Positions 1 through 5,776 of a DNA stretch of 6,632 nucleotides are shown here, piece by piece. Below the pieces are notes generated by a model. The model saw nothing but the letters and a program-made list of their open reading frames with translations, did not search any database and had not been told where the DNA came from. Made by a program: the position numbers and the translations under genes. The stretch spans positions 1 through 6,632 of the forward strand of contig JAIHVJ010000110.1 in the NCBI GenBank assembly GCA_022720335.1. The letters are read 5' to 3'. The first letter of the stretch is position 1, and every line of letters begins with the position of its first letter. The stretch comes from Collinsella sp. (GTDB lineage: Bacteria > Actinomycetota > Coriobacteriia > Coriobacteriales > Coriobacteriaceae).

Positions 1-134
1 CCTAAGCGGCAATCTGACGTTCAATCGTCGGTCGCGTACCAAAGTACGCTTCCCTCCTCTTTCACGTCACCTTGCTCGCCTAGGGGCGTTTTCGCTGACT
101 TATGCTCAACCTGTAATGCAATTCAAACCCAAGC
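1..134. other. Intergenic stretch at left edge, no gene recognised
   Basis: I see no convincing gene here. On the minus strand there is a purine-rich GAGGAGGG tract (about 52-59), followed at once by a compact hairpin whose 6-bp arms (34-39 and 44-49, GCGTAC/GTACGC) enclose a 4-base loop. A second short inverted repeat (CGCC/GGCG) lies around 78-89. These could belong to an untranslated leader, a small RNA or the edge of a gene outside the window, but nothing decides between them. A short minus-strand frame could start at a TTG after the purine tract and run off the left edge; it is too short to support. The resemblance to a recurrent intergenic element of Collinsella genomes is only an impression from memory. 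Confidence 0.3.
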
Positions 135-172
135 AAGAAGGCCGAAGCCCCAACCAGGGCTTCGGCCTTCTT
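135..172 (-). terminator. Intrinsic terminator after the toxin gene
   Basis: There is a perfect 16-bp stem (arms 135-150 and 157-172, aagaaggccgaagccc and its complement) with a 6-base loop, caacca. The outermost base pair uses the last A of the toxin's TAA stop codon, so the hairpin begins exactly where translation ends. On the minus strand the stem ends in TTCTT and continues GCTTGGGTTTG, a modest U-tract; on the plus strand the stem ends in TTCTTTA. The symmetry means it could stop transcription from both directions. It closes the toxin-antitoxin operon. Confidence 0.8.
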
Positions 173-516
173 TATCTCAAGGTTCCGTCGTATTCGACCA
201 TGGCTGGATGCTTCGACAAACGATCGGCAGCCGTCTTATAGACCTCTGAACGGTCGCGTCGACCTATTGCAACGATCTCGGCAATCTCAACCGTTCCGTC
301 CTCTCGAATTCGAAATACCATTCGGAGTCCCGCCTTTCTCCATTTAATCTTTTTGCAGCCGGCAAGCTCACCGTGAAGCGGCGTTCCGATTTCATCGGCG
401 CGCGTCTTTAATTTCGCCACTGCAATGCGGACGAGCCTTCGCTGAGAACCATCTAGTTTTTGATATTCCTTCTCGACGTCTCGATTCAAAAAGCCGACGA
501 CAAAGTGCCCGCTCAT
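172..516 (-). CDS. RelE/ParE-like type II toxin
   Basis: This is a 114-residue protein of the RelE/ParE toxin superfamily. RelE-type members cleave mRNA at the ribosome and ParE-type members inhibit gyrase; the sequence alone does not say which applies here. The family pattern is visible: an N-terminal helical, basic half (about 13-45), then a strand/loop block with GELAGCKKIKWRKAGLRMVFRI at about 48-70, the strand EIAEIVAIGRR (77-87), and a C-terminal helix with EVYKTAADRL (91-100). Candidate catalytic or RNA-contacting residues are the K/R cluster at 55-65, R69, R86-R87 and Y93. The start ATG overlaps the antitoxin stop as ATGA, with AGGA upstream inside the antitoxin gene, so the two are translationally coupled, antitoxin first. 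The stop codon merges into the terminator stem. The coding sequence is A+T-richer than the neighbouring genes, consistent with lateral transfer. Family assignment is fairly secure; target and activity are not. Confidence 0.85.
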   Translation of the reverse strand: MSGHFVVGFLNRDVEKEYQKLDGSQRRLVRIAVAKLKTRADEIGTPLHGELAGCKKIKWRKAGLRMVFRIREDGTVEIAEIVAIGRRDRSEVYKTAADRLSKHPAMVEYDGTLR

Positions 517-863
517 TCGAAAAGATCCTCATCCGAAATCGCGTCGGAGTCCATCGATTCGAACTCCGCGAGCTCCTCAGGAGTCAGGGTATCTTCAAAC
601 GGAATAAACTCATGCGGTCCGTTTTTGATTCGATCTGCCGCAATACGATCAAGCTCAAGTTCACGAAGGTACTGTAGGGCGCCGTACATTTCCTCATAGG
701 CGACGTAGTCGATAATCACGGTATCGATATCGTTATGATCGGCGATAAACTGCGGCGCGCGCTTAGCGCGCTTGCGAACGGCAGATAAGGACTTGCTCGC
801 TTCGGTGGCAGAAACTACCTGATCTTTTGTAAACACCGGCTTTTCCAGAACAAGTGGGGACAT
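513..863 (-). CDS. Phd/YefM-like antitoxin
   Basis: This 116-residue protein is encoded directly upstream of the RelE/ParE-like toxin and overlaps it by 4 nt. The N-terminal half (about 11-60) has the Phd/YefM layout: FTKDQVVSATEASKSLSAVR, then a basic turn KRAKRAP, then PQFIADHNDIDTVIIDYVAY, ending in a helix. In the family this part dimerises and binds operator DNA. The C-terminal half (about 84-116) is strongly acidic (EELAEFESMDSDAISDEDLFE region), as expected of the flexible segment that wraps the basic toxin. I chose the ATG at 863 because GGAGG lies 5 nt upstream of it. A TTG at 875 is in frame and would add four residues, but it overlaps that Shine-Dalgarno sequence and so is unlikely. 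Expected role: neutralise the toxin and, alone or in complex, repress the operon through the palindrome just upstream. The family call rests on layout and context. Confidence 0.85.
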   Translation of the reverse strand: MSPLVLEKPVFTKDQVVSATEASKSLSAVRKRAKRAPQFIADHNDIDTVIIDYVAYEEMYGALQYLRELELDRIAADRIKNGPHEFIPFEDTLTPEELAEFESMDSDAISDEDLFE

Positions 864-881
864 TTGTACCTCCAAAAAAAT

Positions 882-927
882 AATCTGGATTATATTTCAA
901 AGTATACTTCAAAATATAATCCAGATT
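882..927 (-). promoter_or_regulatory. 46-bp palindromic operator/promoter of the toxin-antitoxin operon, possible terminator
   Basis: Perfect 16-bp inverted arms (882-897 aatctggattatattt and 912-927) flank a central perfect 10-bp palindrome (900-909 aagtatactt) with exactly the same centre; only two symmetric base pairs (898/911 and 899/910) fail to match. On the minus strand TATAAT (894-889) fits a -10 box about 26 nt before the antitoxin ATG; no good -35 is visible. This is the arrangement expected for a self-repressed toxin-antitoxin operon. On the same strand the palindrome is followed by A and then seven T (880-874), directly before GGAGG, so a transcript arriving from the nucleoid gene would form a 16-bp hairpin followed by a U-run. 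It may therefore also act as that gene's terminator. The stem is A+T-rich, so terminator strength is uncertain. Confidence 0.75.
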
Positions 928-950
928 TCTCTTTGGAAGAAACTATTGCG

Positions 951-1955
951 CTATCGGTTCTCGATGCTTCCGATGTTCTTGAGCTCGATGGAGATGAGGC
1001 CGTTGGGCTCGTTGACGAACTCGATATACTCGGAGTTCGAGCCCATCTCGGCCGGGAAGCTGATCTCGATACCCGTATCGGTTCGAATCTTATGATTGCG
1101 CACGGCCGCACGCTCGACCTGTTTACGCTCCACGGGCACGCGCTCGGGCACCTTTTCCTCGGTCAATGCCGCACGAACGCTCTCTTTGATGACCGGCTCG
1201 TCCTCAAAGACCTCGTCGACGATATCCCAAGGCGGCAGTTCCTCGTCGTCTTCGACCTTCTCGGCAACAGCGGCTTTGACCTTGGCGAGCGCCACGGCCG
1301 TATTGGCGCCGTGCTCCTCGGCAACCTCCTCGACCACGCGCGTCACGGTGTCGATAATCTCCTTGCCCGACACGCCCGTATCGCACTGCAGCAGGCCGTC
1401 AGGAATAAGCATGCGGTCCTCGCCGGCGATCTTGCGCTTTTTGTCCACGTAGCCGATCTCCATGGTGCTCGCGCGCACGATGGCGTAGCTCGGCACCTTT
1501 TGGGAAGGATTCGGCAGAATAGCATAGTGGCGCGCGATGTCGTTGCGCACCTCGCCCTCCTCGCGGCCCACCTCGTGCATAAAGGCCTGCTTGGACCCAA
1601 GTAACATGACAGCAAACCAGCGGGCGTCCTCATCGTCGTCATAGTCCGCCACAAGCACGTCGGTAGACTCGGCCTTTTCGGCCTTGGCAAGCTCCGAGGA
1701 GATGAACTCCGCAATCTGCTGCGACAGGTCCACGAATTCGCGCTCGCCAAAGAAATAGCCCTTGAGCTCACCGCCGAATGCGGAGTTCTCGGCAAACGTG
1801 GCGCGCTTGTTATCGGCAGACGTGCGGGCGCGACGCAGATGCGTGGTCACGAAGTTGCGCACGGTGCGGCTCTCGATATCGAGCTCGCGCTGGCTCATGA
1901 CGTTGACGGCCGAGTCAAAGTCCAGGATATGCAGGATTGCATGATTGATTTTCAT
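951..1955 (-). CDS. NdpA/YejK-family nucleoid-associated protein (37-kDa family)
   Basis: This protein of 334 residues (from the chosen start) resembles the nucleoid-associated protein family NA37 (NdpA/YejK), which binds double-stranded DNA on the bacterial nucleoid; its exact role is poorly defined. Family features are the N-terminal MKINHAILHILDF, an early SQRELDIESRTVRNFV helix, a central strand region RWFAVMLLGSKQAFMHEV, and a basic, proline-containing stretch HYAILPNPSQKVPSYAIV. Further on are KIAGEDRMLIPDGLLQCDTGVS and a C-terminal DTGIEISFPAEM followed by ISIELKNIG. The middle (about 225-260) is acidic. The length is normal for the family and no break is seen. I prefer the ATG at 1955 because homologues begin with MKI(N/K) and GGA lies 9 nt before it; an ATG at 1964 would add three residues but has no obvious Shine-Dalgarno. 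It seems to be a stand-alone gene, with a weak possible promoter upstream and the palindrome downstream. Confidence 0.85.
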   Translation of the reverse strand: MKINHAILHILDFDSAVNVMSQRELDIESRTVRNFVTTHLRRARTSADNKRATFAENSAFGGELKGYFFGEREFVDLSQQIAEFISSELAKAEKAESTDVLVADYDDDEDARWFAVMLLGSKQAFMHEVGREEGEVRNDIARHYAILPNPSQKVPSYAIVRASTMEIGYVDKKRKIAGEDRMLIPDGLLQCDTGVSGKEIIDTVTRVVEEVAEEHGANTAVALAKVKAAVAEKVEDDEELPPWDIVDEVFEDEPVIKESVRAALTEEKVPERVPVERKQVERAAVRNHKIRTDTGIEISFPAEMGSNSEYIEFVNEPNGLISIELKNIGSIENR

Positions 1956-1993
1956 ATACGGCATTCCGTTCTAGATCGATTTCGGCACGAACC

Positions 1994-1999
1994 AGTATA
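1994..1999 (-). promoter_or_regulatory. Possible -10 box for the nucleoid-associated protein gene
   Basis: TATACT on the minus strand sits about 38 nt before the preferred ATG of the nucleoid gene, within the 100-nt gap after the DUF2974 gene. No recognisable -35 hexamer is found at 16-18 nt spacing (the sequence there is GC-rich), so this is only a candidate. Confidence 0.3.
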
Positions 2000-2033
2000 G
2001 CGGTCGAGCCCGCCCCAGGCGCATCGAAGATTG

Positions 2034-2063
2034 GCGCATCGGGGACAGGCTGCTTTGCACCAA
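2034..2063 (+). repeat. Intergenic repeat motif, copy A
   Basis: This 30-base segment has the core ggggacaggctgctttgcac and lies between the DUF2974 gene and the nucleoid gene. It matches 22 of 30 positions, without gaps and in the same orientation, with a second segment at 3247-3276 on the other side of the DUF2974 gene. Its ends (GGCGCA at 2033-2038 and TGCACC at 2056-2061) form an imperfect inverted repeat with 5 of 6 matching. It resembles small REP-like intergenic motifs containing GGGGACAGG...CTTTGCACC that I recall from several phyla, sometimes linked to REP-associated transposases. That link is from memory and unverified here. Confidence 0.45.
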
Positions 2064-2066
2064 TGG

Positions 2067-3227
2067 CTAGCGCAGGAGCTCGGACTGCCAAGCCTCGAGC
2101 TGTTCTGCCAAACTCTTGCCGGCAGCGGGCATGTCGATCTGAGGGCGTTTGGGCAGCAGTGCGCATTTAAGGATTGCCACGATGGTCTGCGAGACAAAAC
2201 GTCGTGTATCCTTGTCAAAGTCTTGTGCAGCCTGGAGCATCACGGGCAGGCTCTCGCGCAGATTCCCAGCGATATCCGCAAACCGCTCGGCACCCGTAGC
2301 CTCAAACACGGAGAACAACGCATCTACAAAACGCTCGCGCTCGCTAGGCGACACTGCAAGCAGCATCTCGCGAATGGAACCATCAACGTATCGAGCACCG
2401 GCGGACAGGCGCTCACAGTACACGAAGTCGCGACCATCAACCACCCAGCTAAAGGGATTGTGCTGCAGCAGGCTGAACTCGGTGCTCTCAACGATGGCAT
2501 AGTCCTCCTGTGTCTCGAACATCATGCCAAAGATCGACGACCGAGGAAGCGTCTTGTCGATTCGACCGGAAAGACCGGCAAAGGCGTTGCCGTTCAGAAA
2601 CTCCTCGACGAAGCCCGGTCCATCATGGGAATACGCCCGTTCGATTCGCTCACGGGCGACATCGGAGCACATTGCCGCACCGTACACCGCAAGGTTTCCA
2701 CCCTTGGAATGACCTCCGCACAAAAGCGGCCCGTCAATCGCATCCGCCGTCTCGTCCACATAGCGCGCCGCGGATTCCTGGGCCGGCACAGGACACCGGA
2801 ACGCCATGTTAAAGTCCTCTTTCCAGCCCACAATCGTACTGTCGGTCCCCCGGAAGGAAAGATAACTAAACCCCGCCGGAAACCGGAACGCCATGGCTGC
2901 AAACTGCTCTGTCGCCACCACATCGCTCACGGCACGATAGCCGCAAACGTGCACGCCGCGGTAGCGAGGACTTGCTGCCACGGCCTCCAACAAGGCCCTG
3001 CTGCCCTCCGGGTCCCACAAGTCGTCAATCATGTCCCGGTAGCACTCGGCACGCAGCAGCTCGCGTACGTCTAGGCCCTGCCAGTTCGTCAGCTCAGCCA
3101 TATCACCTGGCAAACGCAAATAGGACAGCCACGCAAAGACCAGGCTATCCACCGCGCAGAACGGCCGCTCCTCAAACGGATCAAACGCCGTCTGGGCATA
3201 GGTCAAAAAATTAGGCGAATCCGACAT
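2067..3227 (-). CDS. DUF2974 (Mbeg1-like) alpha/beta-hydrolase family protein
   Basis: This 386-residue protein has an alpha/beta-hydrolase, lipase-like core matching the DUF2974/Mbeg1-like family of Firmicutes and Actinobacteria, whose substrate is not known. The opening segment (about 1-70), with NFLTYAQTAFDPFEERPFCAVDSLVFAWLSYL, is typical of this family. SFRGTDSTIVGWKEDFNMAF (124-143) corresponds to the lipase strand that carries the oxyanion-hole region. LLCGGHSKGGNLAVYGA (168-184) holds the nucleophile elbow with Ser174 in G-H-S-K-G. AYSHDGPGF (198-206) offers Asp202, and LLQHNPFSW (253-261) offers His256 as the probable remaining triad members. There is no signal peptide, so a cytoplasmic location is likely. 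The start is supported by GGGAGG 3 nt upstream. It is isolated between the ldh terminator and the nucleoid gene, so context gives no substrate. Serine-hydrolase activity is an inference from the motifs. Confidence 0.85.
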   Translation of the reverse strand: MSDSPNFLTYAQTAFDPFEERPFCAVDSLVFAWLSYLRLPGDMAELTNWQGLDVRELLRAECYRDMIDDLWDPEGSRALLEAVAASPRYRGVHVCGYRAVSDVVATEQFAAMAFRFPAGFSYLSFRGTDSTIVGWKEDFNMAFRCPVPAQESAARYVDETADAIDGPLLCGGHSKGGNLAVYGAAMCSDVARERIERAYSHDGPGFVEEFLNGNAFAGLSGRIDKTLPRSSIFGMMFETQEDYAIVESTEFSLLQHNPFSWVVDGRDFVYCERLSAGARYVDGSIREMLLAVSPSERERFVDALFSVFEATGAERFADIAGNLRESLPVMLQAAQDFDKDTRRFVSQTIVAILKCALLPKRPQIDMPAAGKSLAEQLEAWQSELLR

Positions 3228-3246
3228 GTCCCTCCCATCAACTATG

Positions 3247-3276
3247 GTGCATTAGGGTCAGGTTACTTTGGACTAA
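3247..3276 (+). repeat. Intergenic repeat motif, copy B
   Basis: This is the second copy of the 30-base motif (core agggtcaggttactttgg), lying between the ldh terminator and the start of the DUF2974 gene. It matches copy A at 2034-2063 in 22 of 30 positions. Its right end has lost the CACC of copy A and blends into the T-tract region of the ldh terminator. Any promoter for the DUF2974 gene should lie in or next to this motif, but no convincing -35/-10 pair is visible. Confidence 0.45.
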
Positions 3277-3310
3277 AAAGGCGTCCGGGCCGTGTGGGCC
3301 CGGACGCCTT
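3273..3310 (-). terminator. Intrinsic terminator of ldh
   Basis: A perfect 14-bp GC-rich stem (arms 3278-3291 and 3297-3310, aaggcgtccgggcc and its complement) encloses the loop gtgtg. On the minus strand the stem runs into TTTTTAGTCC, giving a proper U-tract. It begins 31 nt after the lactate dehydrogenase stop and separates ldh from the DUF2974 gene. Confidence 0.92.
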
Positions 3311-3341
3311 CATTGTAGCTTTTCGCTCTAGCGAGCTTGAT

Positions 3342-4292
3342 TTAGCAGGAGAAATCAACGCTGTCGATGATGTCCTTGAGGGCCCTGGCGGAGGCGGTGA
3401 GCTCATGCTTCTCGTCATCGTTCAGCGGAACGGGGACGCGGCAGACAACGCCGTCGCGGCCAACGACGGTCGGCATGGAGATGGCCAGATCGGACAGGCC
3501 ATACTCGCCCACCATGAGCGAGGAGACGGGCAGAACGGTCTGCTCGTCACGCATAACGGCGGTGCAGATGCGCTTGACGGCCATGGCGACGCCATAGTAG
3601 GTGGCGTGCTTCTTCTCGATGATGGTGTAGGCGGAGTTCTTGACGTCCTCGGCGATGCGCTTCTCGGCGGCCTCGTGCTCCAGGTGGCCGTGAAGTTCGC
3701 AGAAGGTGTTCAGCGGCACGCCGGCGACCTGAGCGCTGGACCAAGCGACAAACTCGGAGTCGCCGTGCTCGCCCATGACGTAAGCCTGAACGTCGCGCGG
3801 GTCGACCTCGACGTGGGCGCCGAGCATCTGCTGCAGACGGCCAGTGTCGAGCACGGTGCCGGAGCCGATGACGTGCCCCTCGGGCAGGCCGGACATCTTG
3901 ATGGCGGCGTAGGTCAGAACGTCGACCGGGTTGGAGACGATTAGTAGAATGCCGTCGAAGCCAGACTTCTTAATCTCGGGAATAATGGACTTAAAGATGT
4001 TGACGTTCTTGTTGACCAGGTCCAGGCGGGTCTCACCGGGCTTCTGGGCAGCGCCAGCGGTGACGACGATCATGGCGGCGTCGGCGACATCGGAATAATC
4101 GCCGGCGTAGATCTTCATCGGCTCGGCAAACGTCATGCCGTGCGCGATATCCAAGGCCTCACCCTCGGCGCGGTTCTTGTCCACGTCGATGAGGACCATC
4201 TCGGAGAACAGGCCACTCTGCATCAGCGCGAACGCCGACGACGAACCAACGAAACCGCAGCCGACAATAGCGACCTTCTTCTCGTTAACCAT
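3342..4292 (-). CDS. ldh: L-lactate dehydrogenase
   Basis: This 316-residue cytoplasmic enzyme interconverts pyruvate plus NADH with L-lactate plus NAD+, the redox-balancing last step of lactate fermentation. The Rossmann motif GCGFVGSS (11-18) and Asp36 in LIDVD bind NAD. The specificity loop reads AAQKPGETR (81-89): Gln83 is the residue that marks lactate rather than malate dehydrogenase (malate enzymes have Arg), and Arg89 is the mobile-loop arginine. Asn121 in SNPVD, Asp149 and Arg152 in GSGTVLDTGR, and catalytic His176 in GEHGDS complete the active site. The length is normal and no domain is missing. The ATG is supported by GGGAG 7 nt upstream. It is transcribed alone: a gap of about 200 nt lies before it and a strong terminator after it. 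No clear Rex-type redox operator was recognised upstream. Confidence 0.97.
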   Translation of the reverse strand: MVNEKKVAIVGCGFVGSSSAFALMQSGLFSEMVLIDVDKNRAEGEALDIAHGMTFAEPMKIYAGDYSDVADAAMIVVTAGAAQKPGETRLDLVNKNVNIFKSIIPEIKKSGFDGILLIVSNPVDVLTYAAIKMSGLPEGHVIGSGTVLDTGRLQQMLGAHVEVDPRDVQAYVMGEHGDSEFVAWSSAQVAGVPLNTFCELHGHLEHEAAEKRIAEDVKNSAYTIIEKKHATYYGVAMAVKRICTAVMRDEQTVLPVSSLMVGEYGLSDLAISMPTVVGRDGVVCRVPVPLNDDEKHELTASARALKDIIDSVDFSC

Positions 4293-4494
4293 TAGAAACT
4301 CCCATCTCTCTCCACAAACAAACCGCCCGAGAACGACCCCGAGCGGTTTGCCGTAACCCCAATATATCCAATCGGGACTTTGATTATGCTCCTATTCGCA
4401 GCCAAATATCGACCGTTTACCGAAATTGTTTGCAGGATTCGTAAAATAACTGCACGAAATCGGTTTCGAGCTATTGACGGGTCGAAATAGGTTT
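4293..4494 (-). other. ldh leader and intergenic region with inverted repeat
   Basis: This gap of about 200 nt must hold the ldh promoter and the end of the aminotransferase transcript. An inverted repeat with 8-bp arms (4319-4326 and 4343-4350, CAAACCGC/GCGGTTTG) and a 16-base loop lies 27 nt before the ldh ATG. On the minus strand it is followed by TTTGTGG, a poor U-tract, so it may be a weak terminator or a leader hairpin. A minor repeat CGAAA/TTTCG lies at 4455-4468. A/T-rich TATATT and CATAAT hexamers are present as possible -10 boxes (about 4362-4390), but no matching -35 convinces me. No strong terminator for the aminotransferase gene is visible. Confidence 0.35.
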
Positions 4495-5658
4495 CTAATA
4501 CAGGCCCGCCTCGCGAATGGCCTCGACAGCCAAAGCGATCTGATCGGGCGGCAGGACCAGCGCCATGCGCACGTGCCCCTCGCCCGAAGGGCCAAAGCTC
4601 GCGCCCGGCGTCACCACAACGCCGGCCTTCTCCATAAGCTCCTCGCAAAACGCCATGGAATCGGTGCGATCACCGGGAAGCTTGGCCCACACAAACATAG
4701 AGCCATGCGCGTTGGGACGCTCCCAGCCCAAGCCCTCAAGACCGTCGCACAGTGCATCACGGCGCTCCTGGTACTTCAGACGCTGCGCCTCGACCTCATC
4801 GCGCGGGCCATTAAGGCACGCAATGGCGGCCTTCTGGATCGGGAAGAACATGCCAAAGTCAATCTGGCTGCGCAGCTTGGCAAAGGCAGAAACCACGTCC
4901 TCTCGGCCGACCAAAAAGCCGATGCGGGCACCGGTGACGTTAAACGACTTGGAGAGCGAGAAGAACTCAACGCCCACCTCGAGCGCGCCAGGGTACTGCA
5001 AAAAGCTGCCACCCGGCTCGCCGTCGAACACGATGTCGGAGTATGCGTTGTCATGGACGATCAGCAGGTCGTGCTCGCGGGCAAAAGCAATGATCTCCTC
5101 GTAGATCTCGGGCGTGCCCACCGAGCCCACCGGGTTGGCGGGCAGCGACACGATCATGTACTTGGCACGATCGGCCACCTCGGGATCGATGCCCGCCACA
5201 TAGGGCAGGTAGCTGTGCTCCGCCACCAGCGGATAGTACTCGAGTTTGGCATCCGCGATCTTGGCACCCGCCTCAAAGACCGGGTAGCACGGATCGGGAA
5301 CCAAAATGGTGTCACCCGGATCGAGCAGGGCCAGGCCCAAATGGCCCACGCCCTCCTGCGTGCCGTTGCACGACTGCACCATGGACGGCGTAATGCCCGA
5401 AACGCCAAAGCGACGCTCATAGTAATCGCACACAGCTTGCTTGAGTTCGGGCAGGTCGCGCAGGGCATACTTCCACATCTCGGGATCTTGGGCTGCCTGC
5501 GTGAGCGCCTCGACCACGTGGTCGTACGGCTTAAAGTCGGGCGTGCCCACGCTCATGTTGTAAATGGTCTTGCCCTGAGCCTTCAGCGCGAGAAGCTTGT
5601 TATTGAGCGAGGCAAAGACCTCCGCGCCAAAGCGGTCGAGACGCTGCGATGCCTGCAT
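4495..5658 (-). CDS. Class I/II PLP-dependent aminotransferase
   Basis: This 387-residue cytoplasmic enzyme of the fold-type I aminotransferase family transfers an amino group between an amino acid and a 2-oxo acid through pyridoxal phosphate. VGTPDF (37-42) and KYALRDLPELKQAV are the usual N-terminal motifs. SCNGTQEGVGHLGLALLDPGD (96-116) is the phosphate-binding region, and Asn175 lies in LPANPVG. Asp203 and Tyr206 in HDNAYSD contact the cofactor ring, and Lys237 in SLSKSFNVTGARIGF is the Schiff-base lysine. Arg245 follows, and an arginine in GHVRMAL near the end should bind the substrate carboxylate. The pattern suggests the group holding LL-diaminopimelate, aspartate and alanine aminotransferases; the substrate cannot be settled. 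I chose the ATG at 5658 because AAAGGTGG lies just upstream and residues from MQASQRLDRF fit the family. A start at 5748 would add 30 atypical residues encoded across a terminator hairpin. Confidence 0.92.
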   Translation of the reverse strand: MQASQRLDRFGAEVFASLNNKLLALKAQGKTIYNMSVGTPDFKPYDHVVEALTQAAQDPEMWKYALRDLPELKQAVCDYYERRFGVSGITPSMVQSCNGTQEGVGHLGLALLDPGDTILVPDPCYPVFEAGAKIADAKLEYYPLVAEHSYLPYVAGIDPEVADRAKYMIVSLPANPVGSVGTPEIYEEIIAFAREHDLLIVHDNAYSDIVFDGEPGGSFLQYPGALEVGVEFFSLSKSFNVTGARIGFLVGREDVVSAFAKLRSQIDFGMFFPIQKAAIACLNGPRDEVEAQRLKYQERRDALCDGLEGLGWERPNAHGSMFVWAKLPGDRTDSMAFCEELMEKAGVVVTPGASFGPSGEGHVRMALVLPPDQIALAVEAIREAGLY

Positions 5659-5677
5659 GGTGCCACCTTTCGATATG

Positions 5678-5708
5678 AAAAACGCGGCGCTCCGACAAGA
5701 GCGCCGCG
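5678..5708 (-). terminator. Intrinsic terminator after nadE, in the aminotransferase leader
   Basis: A perfect 10-bp, almost all-GC stem (arms 5683-5692 and 5699-5708, CGCGGCGCTC and complement) has a 6-base loop and is followed on the minus strand by TTTTT. It lies 68 nt after the nadE stop. Its T-tract ends about 19 nt before the aminotransferase ATG, leaving room only for the ribosome binding site. Aminotransferase transcription must therefore pass through it, so it may act as an attenuator as well as ending nadE. No clear antiterminator partner was found upstream. Confidence 0.88.
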
Positions 5709-5776
5709 CGATACGGGCCATCAGATTGCAAAAGTGTAACGCTTGCAACCCACGTATTGGTTCAATTTAGCCAACC

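Noticed and set aside
864..1604. Plus-strand open frame across the palindrome and into the nucleoid gene
   Set aside because: It is antisense to a recognised family protein, its start lies inside the antitoxin leader, and the translation is low-complexity Leu/His/Ala.
2031..3074. Long open frame on the plus strand (347 codons)
   Set aside because: It is antisense to the DUF2974 hydrolase gene, which has a good ribosome binding site and family motifs; the plus-strand translation has none.
3294..3944. Plus-strand open frame of 216 codons over ldh
   Set aside because: It begins inside the terminator hairpin and is antisense to an intact L-lactate dehydrogenase gene.
3342..4292. Malate dehydrogenase as an alternative for the ldh gene
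   Set aside because: The specificity loop reads AAQKPGETR with Gln at the discriminating position; malate dehydrogenases have Arg there.
4301..4480. Rex-type redox operator upstream of ldh
   Set aside because: I looked for a TTGTGA-n6-TCACAA-like palindrome on both strands and found none close enough.
4474..5739. Long open frame on the plus strand (421 codons)
   Set aside because: It is antisense to the aminotransferase, whose full set of catalytic motifs is intact. The plus-strand product is rich in His/Arg/Ala and has no recognisable domain, as expected of a GC-rich mirror frame.
5659..5748. Upstream start for the aminotransferase adding 30 residues
   Set aside because: The added segment crosses a strong terminator hairpin and does not fit the family, while the ATG at 5658 has a good Shine-Dalgarno.
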